Below are positions 14,461 through 23,635 of a stretch of DNA of 40,403 bases, piece by piece. The position numbers were made by a program, and so were the translations under genes. This stretch comes from Anaerolineae bacterium (GTDB lineage Bacteria > Chloroflexota > Anaerolineae > Promineifilales > Promineifilaceae), in the NCBI GenBank assembly GCA_015486215.1, contig WFSA01000072.1, positions 1 through 40,403 on the forward strand, written 5' to 3'. The notes under the pieces were generated by a model. It did no database searches. It saw only the letters and a list, made by a program, of their open reading frames with translations, and was not told the origin of the DNA. Every line of letters starts with the position of its first letter. Within the stretch, counting starts at the first letter, position 1.

Positions 14461-16443
14461 ATGAACAGTTCTAACTTAATTGCAACCGCAAACACGCTGC
14501 GAGTCTTGGCGATGGACGGCGTGCAGAAAGCAAATTCAGGCCATCCTGGGATGCCGATGGGAATGGCTGACGCGGCCTCCGTTTTATGGGCAAACTACTT
14601 GAAATTTGATCCCAAAAATCCAGAATGGGCAGATCGGGATCGCTTTGTTCTGTCGGCTGGACATGGCAGTATGCTGCTTTACGGCTTGCTCCATCTCAGC
14701 GGTTACGACTTGTCGCTGGAGGATTTGAAAAATTTCCGTCAATGGGGCAGCAAAACGCCAGGTCATCCCGAATATGGGCATACGGCGGGCGTGGAGACGA
14801 CGACGGGGCCGCTGGGGTCTGGGATATCAACGGCCGTTGGCATGGCCTTTGCCGAGCGATGGTCAGCCGCCAAGTTCAACCGCCCCGATTTTTCCATCAT
14901 CAATCACCGCACCTATGTCATCGCTGGCGATGGCGATTTGATGGAAGGGGTTTCCAGCGAAGCCTCTTCATTGGCCGGGCATTGGGGATTAGGGCGGCTC
15001 ATTGTGCTGTATGACGATAACCAAATTTGCATCGAAGGGGCGACAGATAAGAGCTTCACCGAAGATGTGCTGGCGCGGTATGCGGCGTATGGATGGCAGA
15101 CAGCCCGCGTGGACGGGCATGATACGGCAGCTGTGGCAGCAGCTTTGGATACGGCGATTGCGGATGAGGAACGGCCGTCTCTCATCGCCTGCCGCACGAC
15201 AATTGGCTTTGGCAGCCCCAATTTGGCAGGATCAGAAAAAACGCACGGCTCACCATTGGGTGCAGATGAAATTCGTCTGACCAAAGAGGCGTTGGGCGTG
15301 CCGCTAACCCCATTCTGGACAGACCCCGTCGCATATGAAACATTGGGCGAAGCGGGCAGAAAAGGGGCAAAGGGACGAGAAAGCTGGGAAAAACTCCTAG
15401 CAGGCTATGCGAAATTCCATCCTGAATTAGCGGCAAGATTTATGCAGATGATGAGCGGACTGCTGCCCAATGGATGGGACGATCTGCCCTTGACCTTTGA
15501 CAAACCGCTCGCCACTCGTGCCTCTTCGGGCAAGATATTGAACGCGCTGTCGGCTAATCTGCCCGCATTGTTGGGCGGCTCAGCCGATTTGGCGGGGTCA
15601 AATAAGACGGCGATTGAGGGGGCTGCGTCGGTGCAAAAGGGGGAATTCGACGGCCGTAATATCCATTTTGGCGTGCGCGAGCATGGGATGGCTTCCATTA
15701 TGAACGGGATGGCGTTGCATGGCATCATCCCGTATGGCGGCACATTCCTTGTTTTTGCCGATTATATGCGCGGCGCAATGCGGCTGGCCGCGCTGATGGG
15801 ATTGGGTACAATTTATGTCCTTACCCACGACTCCATCGGGCTGGGAGAGGATGGGCCGACCCATCAACCGATAGAGACGCTGGCTTCGTTGCGGGCAATG
15901 CCTAATTTGAATGTGATGCGGCCGGCTGATGCGTGGGAAACGGCCGTTGCGTGGAAAGTCGCCATCGAAAACCGTCAAACACCCACCGTTTTAGCCCTCA
16001 CGCGGCAAGGGTTAGCTCCGCTGGATAAGGAAAAAGCAGAGGGCGTACGCAAAGGGGCGTATGTTTTGTCCGATGCTGCTGATCTACACGTCATTTTGAT
16101 GGGCAGCGGCTCAGAGGTTCATATCGCCCTTGAGGCGCAGGCACTGCTGGCGCAGAAGGGGATCGCGGCGCGGGTCGTCTCTATGCCCTGCTGGGAACTG
16201 TTTGAGGCGCAGCCACAGGCGTATAAGGATGAAGTTTTGCCGCCAGCGGTGACGGCGCGGGTTTCGATGGAGGCGGCGGTCACGCAGGGATGGGAAAAGT
16301 ACACGGGCAGTTTTGGCGCGGCATTGGGCATCAATCACTTTGGTGCGTCGGCTCCGTTTGAGACGCTTTATGAGGAGTTCGGGCTGACGGCCGTTGCGAT
16401 GGCCGATGCAGCAGAGCAGCTTGTGACGGGACGGGTCAAATGA
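14461..16443 (+). CDS. tkt: Transketolase
   Basis: A 660-residue, full-length, TPP-dependent transketolase moving two-carbon units between sugar phosphates in the pentose phosphate or Calvin pathway. ATG 14461 is preceded by TTGGAGATATTCTA with GGAG at a good distance. Signatures present: [40 protein letters not shown], the TPP-binding [20 protein letters not shown] ending in DDN, and the pyrimidine-domain [19 protein letters not shown]. The downstream epimerase gene overlaps by four bases (ATGA), so the two are co-translated. Confidence 0.97.
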   Translation: MNSSNLIATANTLRVLAMDGVQKANSGHPGMPMGMADAASVLWANYLKFDPKNPEWADRDRFVLSAGHGSMLLYGLLHLSGYDLSLEDLKNFRQWGSKTPGHPEYGHTAGVETTTGPLGSGISTAVGMAFAERWSAAKFNRPDFSIINHRTYVIAGDGDLMEGVSSEASSLAGHWGLGRLIVLYDDNQICIEGATDKSFTEDVLARYAAYGWQTARVDGHDTAAVAAALDTAIADEERPSLIACRTTIGFGSPNLAGSEKTHGSPLGADEIRLTKEALGVPLTPFWTDPVAYETLGEAGRKGAKGRESWEKLLAGYAKFHPELAARFMQMMSGLLPNGWDDLPLTFDKPLATRASSGKILNALSANLPALLGGSADLAGSNKTAIEGAASVQKGEFDGRNIHFGVREHGMASIMNGMALHGIIPYGGTFLVFADYMRGAMRLAALMGLGTIYVLTHDSIGLGEDGPTHQPIETLASLRAMPNLNVMRPADAWETAVAWKVAIENRQTPTVLALTRQGLAPLDKEKAEGVRKGAYVLSDAADLHVILMGSGSEVHIALEAQALLAQKGIAARVVSMPCWELFEAQPQAYKDEVLPPAVTARVSMEAAVTQGWEKYTGSFGAALGINHFGASAPFETLYEEFGLTAVAMADAAEQLVTGRVK

Positions 16444-17120
16444 GCGTGCCGAAAAAGAGATCAATTATCGTAGCGCCCTCTATCTTGGCGGCCGATTTTG
16501 CGCGGTTGGAAGAGCAGGTGGCGGAGGCGGTCGCGGCGGGAGCGGATTATGTGCATATTGATGTGATGGACGGCCGTTTTGTCCCCAATATCAGCATTGG
16601 CGCGTTGGTTGTGAAGGCGTTACGGTCGTTGGCCGACCGAACGGGCGCGATTTTGGATGTGCATCTGATGATCGTGGAGCCAGAACGGTACATCGAAGCG
16701 TTCGCCCAAGCGGGGGCAGACATTATCACCGTGCATGTGGAAGCGACGGCTCACCTGCACCGCACTATCCAACTTATTCGCGGCATGGGGGTGAAGCCGG
16801 GCGTAACGCTTAATCCCGGCACGCCGCTATCGGCGTTAGATGAGGTGTTGGCGGATGTCGATCTGGTCTTGATCATGTCGGTCAATCCCGGCTTTGGCGG
16901 GCAGGGATACATTCCTTCCAGCACGGACAAGATTCGGCGATTGCGGAGGTTATTGGATGAGAGGGGGTTGACGGCCGTTTTGGAGGTAGATGGCGGCGTA
17001 AAAGTGCATAACGCAACTGAAATCGTGGAAGCGGGCGCGGATGTCTTGGTCGCTGGCAGTGCCATCTTTGGCGGTGAACGCTCTATTGGGGAAAATGTGC
17101 GTGCTTTTTTGGATTGTTGA
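16440..17120 (+). CDS. rpe: Ribulose-phosphate 3-epimerase
   Basis: A 226-residue TIM-barrel enzyme interconverting ribulose-5-phosphate and xylulose-5-phosphate, the substrate of the preceding transketolase. Diagnostic segments: [61 protein letters not shown] and [12 protein letters not shown] (metal and phosphate ligands). The start overlaps the tkt stop. A GC-rich terminator follows after ~15 bp, so tkt-rpe ends here. Confidence 0.97.
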   Translation: MSVPKKRSIIVAPSILAADFARLEEQVAEAVAAGADYVHIDVMDGRFVPNISIGALVVKALRSLADRTGAILDVHLMIVEPERYIEAFAQAGADIITVHVEATAHLHRTIQLIRGMGVKPGVTLNPGTPLSALDEVLADVDLVLIMSVNPGFGGQGYIPSSTDKIRRLRRLLDERGLTAVLEVDGGVKVHNATEIVEAGADVLVAGSAIFGGERSIGENVRAFLDC

Positions 17121-17135
17121 ACCTGTTTGGCGTAG

Positions 17136-17160
17136 AGCCGCCCCGCTGGGGCGGCTTTTT
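17136..17160 (+). terminator. Rho-independent terminator of tkt-rpe
   Basis: AGCCGCCCC-GCT-GGGGCGGCT (17136-17156) followed by TTTTT. The same 25-bp hairpin sequence occurs in inverted orientation at 17591-17615. Confidence 0.9.
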
Positions 17161-17566
17161 ATTCCCCTGAAGATTGTATACGATTGAAAAAGATGGTGAG
17201 CCAGAGGACGTAAAAGGCCAGAACGGCCGTTTCAACCCCAAAAACAGTCACATTGATGGCTGGATCGAGGGCGTGAAAATCGGTGCGGCTGTTGATGATG
17301 ATCAGCCCGATGAGTGCGCCGCCGCCGCTGATGAGAAGCGCCTTTACCAATGCGCGGTTCTGCACGACATCGCGTGCGGCGGTGAATAGGAAAATTGCCC
17401 ATCCGAATGAGAGGAAGGAGATAATTCTGTCTTGGTAGGCGTATGAGGGGACGTTGAAATAAATGAACAGCATGGGGACTTTGATGCCCAGCATATGTAC
17501 GGCGGCTACGGCGAAGAAATAGAGCGCGCCTGCGAAGAGGGAGTAGCTTAGGATTTTTTTGTTCAT
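17159..17566 (-). CDS. Small four-helix integral membrane protein, unknown function
   Basis: 135 residues with about four predicted membrane segments: ~6-25, ~46-64, ~73-92 and ~105-127. No catalytic or binding motif is visible and I do not recognise the family. It starts at ATG 17566 without a clear ribosome site. Its stop codon lies at the right edge of the rpe terminator, and inverted copies of the same hairpin bracket the gene on both sides. No coupling to neighbours is evident. Confidence 0.75.
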   Translation of the reverse strand: MNKKILSYSLFAGALYFFAVAAVHMLGIKVPMLFIYFNVPSYAYQDRIISFLSFGWAIFLFTAARDVVQNRALVKALLISGGGALIGLIIINSRTDFHALDPAINVTVFGVETAVLAFYVLWLTIFFNRIQSSGE

Positions 17567-17590
17567 GGGTTGATTTTTGAGGGAGGAAGG

Positions 17591-17615
17591 AGCCGCCCCA
17601 GCGGGGCGGCTCTAC
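17591..17615 (-). terminator. Hairpin after the trans-sulfuration gene
   Basis: AGCCGCCCC-AGC-GGGGCGGCT lies 19 bp past the stop at 17634. It is the inverted copy of 17132-17156. Read on the minus strand it is followed by CCTTCC rather than a T-run, so termination strength is uncertain. Confidence 0.6.
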
Positions 17616-17633
17616 GACGACGGGATGGATGTT

Positions 17634-18857
17634 TTAGGCTAGGGCTTGCTTTAGGTCGGCGATGATGTCTTCGGCGGCTTCTAGTCCGACGGATAGACGC
17701 ACCAGCCCGTCGGTGATGCCGACTTTGGCGCGGTGTTCAGGGTCAACATTGGCGTGGGTCATGGAGGCGGGATGCTCGATGAGGGTGTCTACGTTACCTA
17801 AGCTGACGGCTAGGGAGCATAGATTGACGCGACCTAACAGACGGGTCGCTCCTTCGTAGCCGCCTGCGACTTCAAAGGAGATCATGCCGCCGAAGCCGTC
17901 CATCTGCCGTTGGGCGAGGGCGTGTTGGGGGAAGCTCTTGAGGCCGGGGTAGTGAACGGCCGTTATACCCTCGTGCCCTTCTAAAAATTCGGCAACAGCC
18001 ATGCCGTTACTATTGTGCCGTTCCATCCGCAAAGGCAATGTTTTGAGGCCGAGTGTGGTCAGCCAGCAATCGAACGGGCTGGGGACTGCGCCGACGTACC
18101 GTATCAACATCCCCATCTTTTCGTCCAACAGTTCAATGTCGTTGGTGACGATTGCGCCGCCGATGATGGTTCCGTGTCCGCCGATGTATTTGGTGGTGCT
18201 GTGGACGACGACATCGGCTCCTTGTTCTAACGGCCGTTGTAAAACGGGCGTAGCAAAGGTGTTGTCTACGACGACTTTGACCCCGTGTGTGTGGGCGACT
18301 TCGGCGATGGCGGCGATGTCGATCAGTCCCATTGTGGGATTGGCGGGGGTTTCAAGGTAAACGGCCGTTGTGTTGGGGTGCGCTTTTAATTCTGCTTCTA
18401 ATTCGATGGGGTCTAAGGTGATCACCCGCGAAAAGGTGATGCCGTAATCGGGCAGTACTTGGGTGATGAGGTGATTGGCCGAGCCGTATAACGCCCCTTG
18501 CGTGATGAGATGATCGCCTGCGTGCAGCAAGCCCATCAATGCCGCGCTGACCGCGCCCATGCCTGAGCTAAATATCTCTGCCCCGACGACGGGGCCGTCA
18601 TTGCCCGCTTGCCGCGCCTCTTTGATGAGTTGGAATCCTTCTAATGCGGCTAATTTTGTCGCCAACGCTTTTCTGTTGGGATGTCCGCCTCGTGTGTAGA
18701 TGTAGCCATCCGTTTCGCCGTTCGCATATGCCTCCACCGCCGCCATATCGGGAAAGGTGAAGGTGGATGTTTGGTAGATGGGGTCAATATGTGCGCCGTT
18801 TTCGGCGTGGATGCTGCCCGCGTGGATAGCGGCCGTTGCAAAATGTTGTTCGGTCAT
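17634..18857 (-). CDS. PLP-dependent trans-sulfuration enzyme (cystathionine gamma-synthase/methionine gamma-lyase family)
   Basis: A 407-residue enzyme. ATG 18857 has TAAGGAGAATT directly upstream; a longer frame to 18899 is not needed. Family signatures: TAAIHAGSIHAENGAHIDPI, YIYTRGGHPNRKALATKLAA, SGMGAVSAALMGLLHAGDH, DNTFATPVLQRPLEQGADVV and HSTTKYIGGHGTIIGG with the PLP-binding lysine. Family members make or cleave cystathionine, or sulfhydrylate O-acetylhomoserine. Sequence alone does not separate these, and no met or cys partner is adjacent. A family M1 repeat starts 48 bp upstream of the start codon, squeezing the promoter. Confidence 0.9.
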   Translation of the reverse strand: MTEQHFATAAIHAGSIHAENGAHIDPIYQTSTFTFPDMAAVEAYANGETDGYIYTRGGHPNRKALATKLAALEGFQLIKEARQAGNDGPVVGAEIFSSGMGAVSAALMGLLHAGDHLITQGALYGSANHLITQVLPDYGITFSRVITLDPIELEAELKAHPNTTAVYLETPANPTMGLIDIAAIAEVAHTHGVKVVVDNTFATPVLQRPLEQGADVVVHSTTKYIGGHGTIIGGAIVTNDIELLDEKMGMLIRYVGAVPSPFDCWLTTLGLKTLPLRMERHNSNGMAVAEFLEGHEGITAVHYPGLKSFPQHALAQRQMDGFGGMISFEVAGGYEGATRLLGRVNLCSLAVSLGNVDTLIEHPASMTHANVDPEHRAKVGITDGLVRLSVGLEAAEDIIADLKQALA

Positions 18858-18904
18858 AATTCTCCTTACATATGATAAAATAGGGATAGATTCTAACATA
18901 ATAC

Positions 18905-19016
18905 GTATATTCTCAGTATTCTGGGGAGACTTGACAAATTTTCCTAATGATACTTGTGTAAAATAAAGTGTTGATGAAATTTGTCAAGTCTTGCCCACGA
19001 TTTATTGAGAAGATAC
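18905..19016. repeat. MITE-like element, family M1, copy 3
   Basis: 112 bp. The left end is altered to GTATATTCTCA; the right end TGAGAAGATAC is intact. Same core as the copy at 23348. Confidence 0.9.
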
Positions 19017-19085
19017 CATAATACTCCATAAAATTGGATTAGATGCGTCCCATTTCTTTTTATAAACGATAATGCAAACATAGGG

Positions 19086-19203
19086 GGTGGTCATCGTTTC
19101 GACCACCTCATGCGTGTCATTCTCATGCAGACGGGAATCCACCTCTCAGGGAAGTATGGATTCCCGCCTGCGCGGGAATGACAATGGGTGAAGGGATGAC
19201 TAT
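19086..19203. repeat. MITE-like element, family M4, copy 2 (inverted)
   Basis: Reverse-complement relative of 7493-7610: GGTGGTCATCGTTTCGACCA, CAGACGGGAATCCACC and GGATTCCCGCCTGCGCGGGA are in matching order. Confidence 0.85.
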
Positions 19204-19214
19204 CCCCCAAATAT

Positions 19215-20084
19215 ATGATTAAAGAAATTCAAGCGAAGGTGTTGCTTTCTCAGGTTAAACAGCCGGATAGATGGTTTGGGCTGAAATATAATATGAATTT
19301 GTATCGCGGCTGTCAGCATCAGTGCATTTATTGTGATTCGCGCAGTCTTTGTTACGGTATTGATAATTTTGCTGATATTTTGATCAAGGCGAACGCGATT
19401 GATCTATTGCGGAAGGAGTTGGCGGGCAAGCGGGTGAAGGGGACGATTGGCACGGGATCGATGAATGATCCGTATATGCCTGTTGAAAAGAGGGTCAATT
19501 TGACGGGGCGGGCGTTGACAGCTATCGCGCAGTTCCGTTTTCCAGTGCATATCATAACCAAAAGTGATCTTGTTCTGCGCGATTTGGAGTTGCTGCGGGA
19601 GATTAGTCAGGTGTACACGGCCGTTTCCTTCACTATCACCACCACCAGCGATGCGCTGGCAAAAAAGCTGGAGCCGGCCGCCCCATCCCCCTCCGCACGG
19701 TTGAAAGCGATAGAGACGCTGGCCGCCAATGGCATTTATACGGGGGTGACGATGATGCCCATTTTGCCATTCATCGAAGATAATGAGGAAAATATCCGTC
19801 AGATTGTGCGGCGTGCGGCTGATGCGGGCGCGTCATATATTTTGGCTTCGTTTGGGGTGACATTGCGCGATAGACAGCGTGCATATTATTATGACAAGCT
19901 GGATAAAATGTTTCCTGAGATGAAGCGGCGATATATTCGGCAGTTTGGCAACGCTTATTTTGCTCCCGCGCAAAAGTATGAGCGGTTGAAGGAGGCGTTT
20001 AAGGAGGCGTGCGCTGTGTATGGGATTGCAAGGCGGATGCGGGTTTATGAGAGGAAAACGGCCGTGCAGATGTCTCTGTTTTAA
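19215..20084 (+). CDS. SPL-family radical SAM protein
   Basis: A 289-residue radical-SAM enzyme. The cluster motif RGCQHQCIYCDSRS gives Cys33, Cys37 and Cys40 (C-x3-C-x2-C). GTGSMNDPYMPVEK, VHIITKSDLVLRDLELL and the SFTITTTSDALAKKLEP region are typical of the group related to spore photoproduct lyase (Rv2578c/SplB-like). The substrate of this subgroup is generally unknown, and DNA repair should not be assumed. A family M4 repeat ends 11 bp before ATG 19215 and no clear ribosome site is visible. Three ACGGCCGT octamers occur at or near its end. Confidence 0.88.
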   Translation: MIKEIQAKVLLSQVKQPDRWFGLKYNMNLYRGCQHQCIYCDSRSLCYGIDNFADILIKANAIDLLRKELAGKRVKGTIGTGSMNDPYMPVEKRVNLTGRALTAIAQFRFPVHIITKSDLVLRDLELLREISQVYTAVSFTITTTSDALAKKLEPAAPSPSARLKAIETLAANGIYTGVTMMPILPFIEDNEENIRQIVRRAADAGASYILASFGVTLRDRQRAYYYDKLDKMFPEMKRRYIRQFGNAYFAPAQKYERLKEAFKEACAVYGIARRMRVYERKTAVQMSLF

Positions 20085-20099
20085 CGGCCGTGCGGCTTT

Positions 20100-20693
20100 T
20101 TACTCGTTTTGTAATTGTTTTTGGGCGCGGGTGATGACATTGCGGGTGATGAGCTTGAGAGTCTCAAAAACACCTTCTTTATGGATGGCAACGGCCGTTA
20201 TTGATGGATATTTCCCTGTTCGCATCACATTTTGCAAAACGATGGGAGACATTGCGTTAGGTATATCCTGTTTGTTAAATTGGATCACGATGGGGAAGGT
20301 GTCCATATCTACATTCAGTTCAGTCAGATGAGTGTTGAGTTGATGCCACGCTTTTAGATTGTTGCGTAATTGATGCGGGGCGGAGTCAACGACAAAGACG
20401 ACTCCATCAGCCCCGCGCAAGACAACTTTTCGGCTTGCTTCATAAAACGATTGTCCTGGCACGGTATATAGATTCAGTTGAGGGGTGAGATTGGCGATTT
20501 TGCCTAATTTTAATTGCAGAAGGTCAAAATAGAGGGTGCGGTCTTTTTTTGTGTTTAATGAGATTAAGTCGCTACGCTTATCTGGAGAGACAGATTCATG
20601 GATTTTTTCCAGATTAGTGGTTTTGCCGCTCATGGCGGGGCCGTAATAGACAATTTTTAGATTGAGTTTGTGTAATTGCCAATTGATGTGCAT
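20100..20693 (-). CDS. MglA-like small Ras-family GTPase
   Basis: A 197-residue protein starting at ATG 20693. Nucleotide-binding motifs: G1 GPAMSGKTT (18-26), G3 TVPGQSFYEASR with the MglA-type TVPGQ, and G4 NKQD. MglA-type GTPases act as polarity and motility switches and are controlled by Roadblock/LC7 proteins such as MglB. The gene ~110 bp upstream on the same strand encodes a receiver-Roadblock fusion, so the pair forms a plausible signal-to-GTPase module. The membrane or pole target is unknown. Confidence 0.92.
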   Translation of the reverse strand: MHINWQLHKLNLKIVYYGPAMSGKTTNLEKIHESVSPDKRSDLISLNTKKDRTLYFDLLQLKLGKIANLTPQLNLYTVPGQSFYEASRKVVLRGADGVVFVVDSAPHQLRNNLKAWHQLNTHLTELNVDMDTFPIVIQFNKQDIPNAMSPIVLQNVMRTGKYPSITAVAIHKEGVFETLKLITRNVITRAQKQLQNE

Positions 20694-20805
20694 CTATTTA
20701 CTCCATGCAGTTGATATGTTGTTTGTTTAGATAGTGTTGAATGTTTTTGCATAGTGACCTTTTATCGTGTCAGAATTATACTATGAGAATGCACTCTTAC
20801 GGTAG

Positions 20806-21702
20806 TTATATGAATAAGTTGTCTAGCTCATCATCAAATGCTTGTTGCACATCATGTCTGAGAAGCATATCTGGCGGGCGGGAGAAGTTGACATCGCCTA
20901 CGGTTTCTCGCAGATCAACGGCCGTTTTGCGGGCGTAATACCAAACAGAGCCAAGTTTACTGCTATATGCGGTTTGTTCCACAATGATAGTCAGCAAAAT
21001 CTGCTGATTGATATTAATAATGTATAAATCCTCCTGTTCTCCTTCACGATAAGTCAAATTGATCGTGTTGGGATTGTTATCTAACGAACGGCCAACATCA
21101 ATAATTGTAGAGATTCCACCGCCTAATAAGGGGACGATTTCCTCTAAAATGAGGTCGCCTCGTTCTCCTATCTGTGCCAATATCTGTCCAGCGGCATCAG
21201 ATAAAAAAAGAAAACGTGCGTCGATCTCCATTTTTAATGTTTCCATTAACGTTAATAATTTGCGAAAGCGTTTGTCTGATAAAATCAGAATACCAGGTCG
21301 GCTGACGGCCGTTTCCTTCTCGATAGCTACTTCATCCAGCGCACTCCATATCATTTGGCGGAATGTGCTTATATCCAATGGTTTTGTAAGATATTTGTAC
21401 GCTTCGTGCCTTCGTGCTTCCTGTTCCAGTTTACGGGTACCATAAGCGGTGATCATGATCACTCTGGTATCAGGGTTGATGTCGCGGACGGCATCCAGCA
21501 GTTGCAAACCATTCATTCCCTCCATTTGATAATCGGTGACGACGACATCATACGGCCGTTCTTCCAATTCAGCCAACGCCTCTTCGCCGCTAGCCGCTAC
21601 ATCGACTTCATAGTTGTTTCCCAATTTCTTCAAACTGCCCTTGAGGACAGTCAGGACTGAGAGTTCATCATCTACGATTAAAACACGTTGTTTTTTGCTC
21701 AT
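20806..21702 (-). CDS. Response regulator with Roadblock/LC7-like C-terminal domain
   Basis: 298 residues. An N-terminal receiver with DD (11-12), phospho-acceptor Asp57 (VVVTDYQMEGMNG), Thr85 and Lys107 (YLTKPL) looks fully functional. After a linker (~125-160), residues ~165-265 carry FLFLSDAAGQILAQIGERGD, LLGGGISTIIDVGRSL and LYIININQQILLTIIVEQ, the pattern of a Roadblock/LC7 domain. Such domains bind and regulate MglA GTPases, encoded just downstream on the same strand. Its phosphodonor may be the kinase-like protein upstream. Confidence 0.88.
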   Translation of the reverse strand: MSKKQRVLIVDDELSVLTVLKGSLKKLGNNYEVDVAASGEEALAELEERPYDVVVTDYQMEGMNGLQLLDAVRDINPDTRVIMITAYGTRKLEQEARRHEAYKYLTKPLDISTFRQMIWSALDEVAIEKETAVSRPGILILSDKRFRKLLTLMETLKMEIDARFLFLSDAAGQILAQIGERGDLILEEIVPLLGGGISTIIDVGRSLDNNPNTINLTYREGEQEDLYIININQQILLTIIVEQTAYSSKLGSVWYYARKTAVDLRETVGDVNFSRPPDMLLRHDVQQAFDDELDNLFI

Positions 21703-21811
21703 AATCAGTGTGCAGCGTATGGATGAGTGATAGATCGTCCATATACAGCTGGAATAGTACCACCAAATGATAACAATTTTGATTTATCAACCCCGTAAAC
21801 TGTAATCGCTT

Positions 21812-22813
21812 TTAGGGTGATGGCTCTTTGTGAATTGGAAATTCAATGCGAATAATGCTTTGTTCTTTTTGCTTGATCGAGGTCAGCTTACCGTTGTGGG
21901 TAAGGGCGGTACTGTAACTGAGGGCGAGCTTGGCGTTGAGTTGCGGCAAGGGAGCGGTGGATAAAACGGCCGTTCTAAACTCAACGCGCACCATCTTTCC
22001 TATCGACATTGCATACAGAGATAATTCGCCGCCCCGCTCTTCTGACAGGTCACAAATAGCGAAGATGATATTCATAAACAAAAAGCGCAACTGGTTTGCC
22101 GATCCCCAAATAGTTGGCAAAGATGGCGCAAAATGCTTGTTCAGGCGCAGCTTTTTCCACCCCATCTCTTTGCGTATCAATGGATCAATCTCTTCTAACA
22201 AATGATCTAATACAACTTCATCTTGTTCATCATTGTCGAGCGGATTGACTTTATGCACATGAGCGATTAGTTTTGTTACCCGATCAGCCTGTTCAATGGC
22301 AAGTTCAAGATACTCTTTCAATGACACAGGATCATTTAATTCCTCTAACGCTAACATCATCGCCCCTTTGATTCCCTGCATGGGGTTATTGATCTCATGT
22401 ATCAATCCCGCACTCAATCTGCCCATGACAGCTAACTTCTCTGTTTGATTCTTCTCTGGATGAGCAGATGGTTGTGCCAAATAGGGGGCTAACCGCGTTT
22501 TGATCGCTATGGGCGAAAGCGGAGAGATGAGAATGTCTGTTGCTCCAGCTTCTAATAGCGCGTCTCGCTCGGTTATAGCGGAGATGATGGGAATAATAGG
22601 GTGATGGGGCTTTGCTTCGTGTAGTCGTTGGCAAGCATGTGTGACGCGGCCTTCCTGTGCCAGTATAACAAGCGTTACATCATCCCATACAACCGTATTT
22701 AATGCGTCATCCACAGAGTGAACACACATAAGGGTGATATGGTCGTATGTAGACAGCAGCCTCTGGCATTTTTGTTTGAGTATCGTTGTGGTAGTAATAA
22801 GTAATAAAATCAT
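21812..22813 (-). CDS. Receiver-like plus HisKA protein with degenerate ATPase domain
   Basis: 333 residues. Residues ~1-115 resemble a receiver fold but lack the acidic pair and clear phospho-Asp. Residues ~128-200 are a good HisKA dimerisation domain with phospho-His in SAGLIHEINNPMQGIKGA. The remaining ~130 residues align with a HATPase_c domain only loosely: the N-box position reads FMNIIFAICDL without the usual second Asn, and no DxGxG motif is visible. It may be a pseudokinase or scaffold rather than an active kinase. It is upstream of, and co-directional with, the receiver-Roadblock and MglA genes. Confidence 0.8.
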   Translation of the reverse strand: MILLLITTTTILKQKCQRLLSTYDHITLMCVHSVDDALNTVVWDDVTLVILAQEGRVTHACQRLHEAKPHHPIIPIISAITERDALLEAGATDILISPLSPIAIKTRLAPYLAQPSAHPEKNQTEKLAVMGRLSAGLIHEINNPMQGIKGAMMLALEELNDPVSLKEYLELAIEQADRVTKLIAHVHKVNPLDNDEQDEVVLDHLLEEIDPLIRKEMGWKKLRLNKHFAPSLPTIWGSANQLRFLFMNIIFAICDLSEERGGELSLYAMSIGKMVRVEFRTAVLSTAPLPQLNAKLALSYSTALTHNGKLTSIKQKEQSIIRIEFPIHKEPSP

Positions 22814-23031
22814 TGCGAGTATGAGAAGCCATCTGTCAGCAATCAGTTAGGAAAATCTTCTATTCGTTAATTTATACATTAAATTCACAGATAGACAGTA
22901 ATATGGACTACTGTTATCAATGAAATTAGTGTAGGCAGTATCTATTCGTTTTTAACAGATGCCTAAAAAAGTGAATATGTGTATATTTTACCGTAAATAT
23001 ATATATTTCGTGTGAGAATTGCGTGATTTGA

Positions 23032-23064
23032 TTCAAAAAGCCCGCCATTGACGGGCTTTTTGAA
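23032..23064. terminator. Bidirectional terminator-like hairpin
   Basis: TTCAAAAAGCCCG (23032-23044) pairs perfectly with CGGGCTTTTTGAA (23052-23064), with a 7-base loop and T/A runs on both strands. No gene end is adjacent on either strand, so it may terminate a small untranslated transcript or remain from a lost gene. Confidence 0.75.
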
Positions 23065-23187
23065 TATATTTAGGAATGACAAGGGGCAAAGGGGTGACCA
23101 TCCCCCTGTTTTTAGAGAGCGATAAACCCCTCTTAAAACAAAAAACGGCCGTTAACATTCAATCCCACAGATCGCAGAAAAATCGGA

Positions 23188-23527
23188 TAGGGACATAGGG
23201 CGATTGCAACCTCCAAATCGCACTGTTAAATTCCAAATTCACACCGTTTTTAGCAGCTCCGCAATTGACATAACATGTGAATTGCGGAGAATTTATACAT
23301 TATGATTGTCGTGATCGTATTTCGTGATCGGTTTTTTCGATTTTCGAGTATCTTCTCAGTATTCTGGGGAGACTTGACAAATTTTCCTAATGATACTCGT
23401 GTAAAATAAAGTGCTAATGAAATTTGTCAAGTCTTGTCCACGATTTATTGAGAAGATACATTTTCGATCACAAAAACGATCACGATCACGAATTAAGGCG
23501 AGGTTGCAATTGCCCTAGATAGGGACA
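23188..23527. repeat. Nested inverted-repeat element containing M1 copy 4
   Basis: The outer arms are related: AGGGCGATTGCAACCTC near 23197 and GAGGTTGCAATTGCCCT near 23501. Inner arms CGTGATCG... (23308-23346) and ...CGATCACGATCACG (23465-23491) are also inverted. The M1 element sits at the centre, so M1 appears to have inserted into the loop of an older palindromic element. Confidence 0.75.
23348..23459. repeat. MITE-like element, family M1, copy 4
   Basis: A 112-bp full-length copy with intact GTATCTTCTCA and TGAGAAGATAC ends. No obvious target-site duplication is seen. Confidence 0.92.
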
Positions 23528-23635
23528 CAACCTTATGGGTAGACGCTTCGTAATGTGTTACGATTCAGAGAATAACAGTTAAGATTCATGTGAACAACAG
23601 ATTCTCATGAGCAAAATATAATAAGGTGACGAAAA

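Larger units (their letters stand above)
18858..19214. other. Divergent intergenic region occupied by repeats M1 and M4
   Basis: Between the divergent trans-sulfuration and radical-SAM genes. It holds M1 copy 3 (18905-19016) and M4 copy 2 (19086-19203). The M4 copy ends 11 bp before the radical-SAM start. No riboswitch-like leader was recognised. Confidence 0.7.
22814..23635. other. About 820-bp gene-free region with a nested inverted-repeat element
   Basis: Contains the hairpin 23032-23064, an ACGGCCGT octamer at ~23145 and a nested repeat structure (23188-23527) holding M1 copy 4. The start regions are AT-rich. No gene is supported until the PspC-domain gene at 23636. Confidence 0.65.

Noticed and set aside
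18858-18910. SAM or cobalamin riboswitch upstream of the trans-sulfuration gene
   Set aside because: Only 48 bp separate the start from repeat M1 and no conserved riboswitch core is visible.
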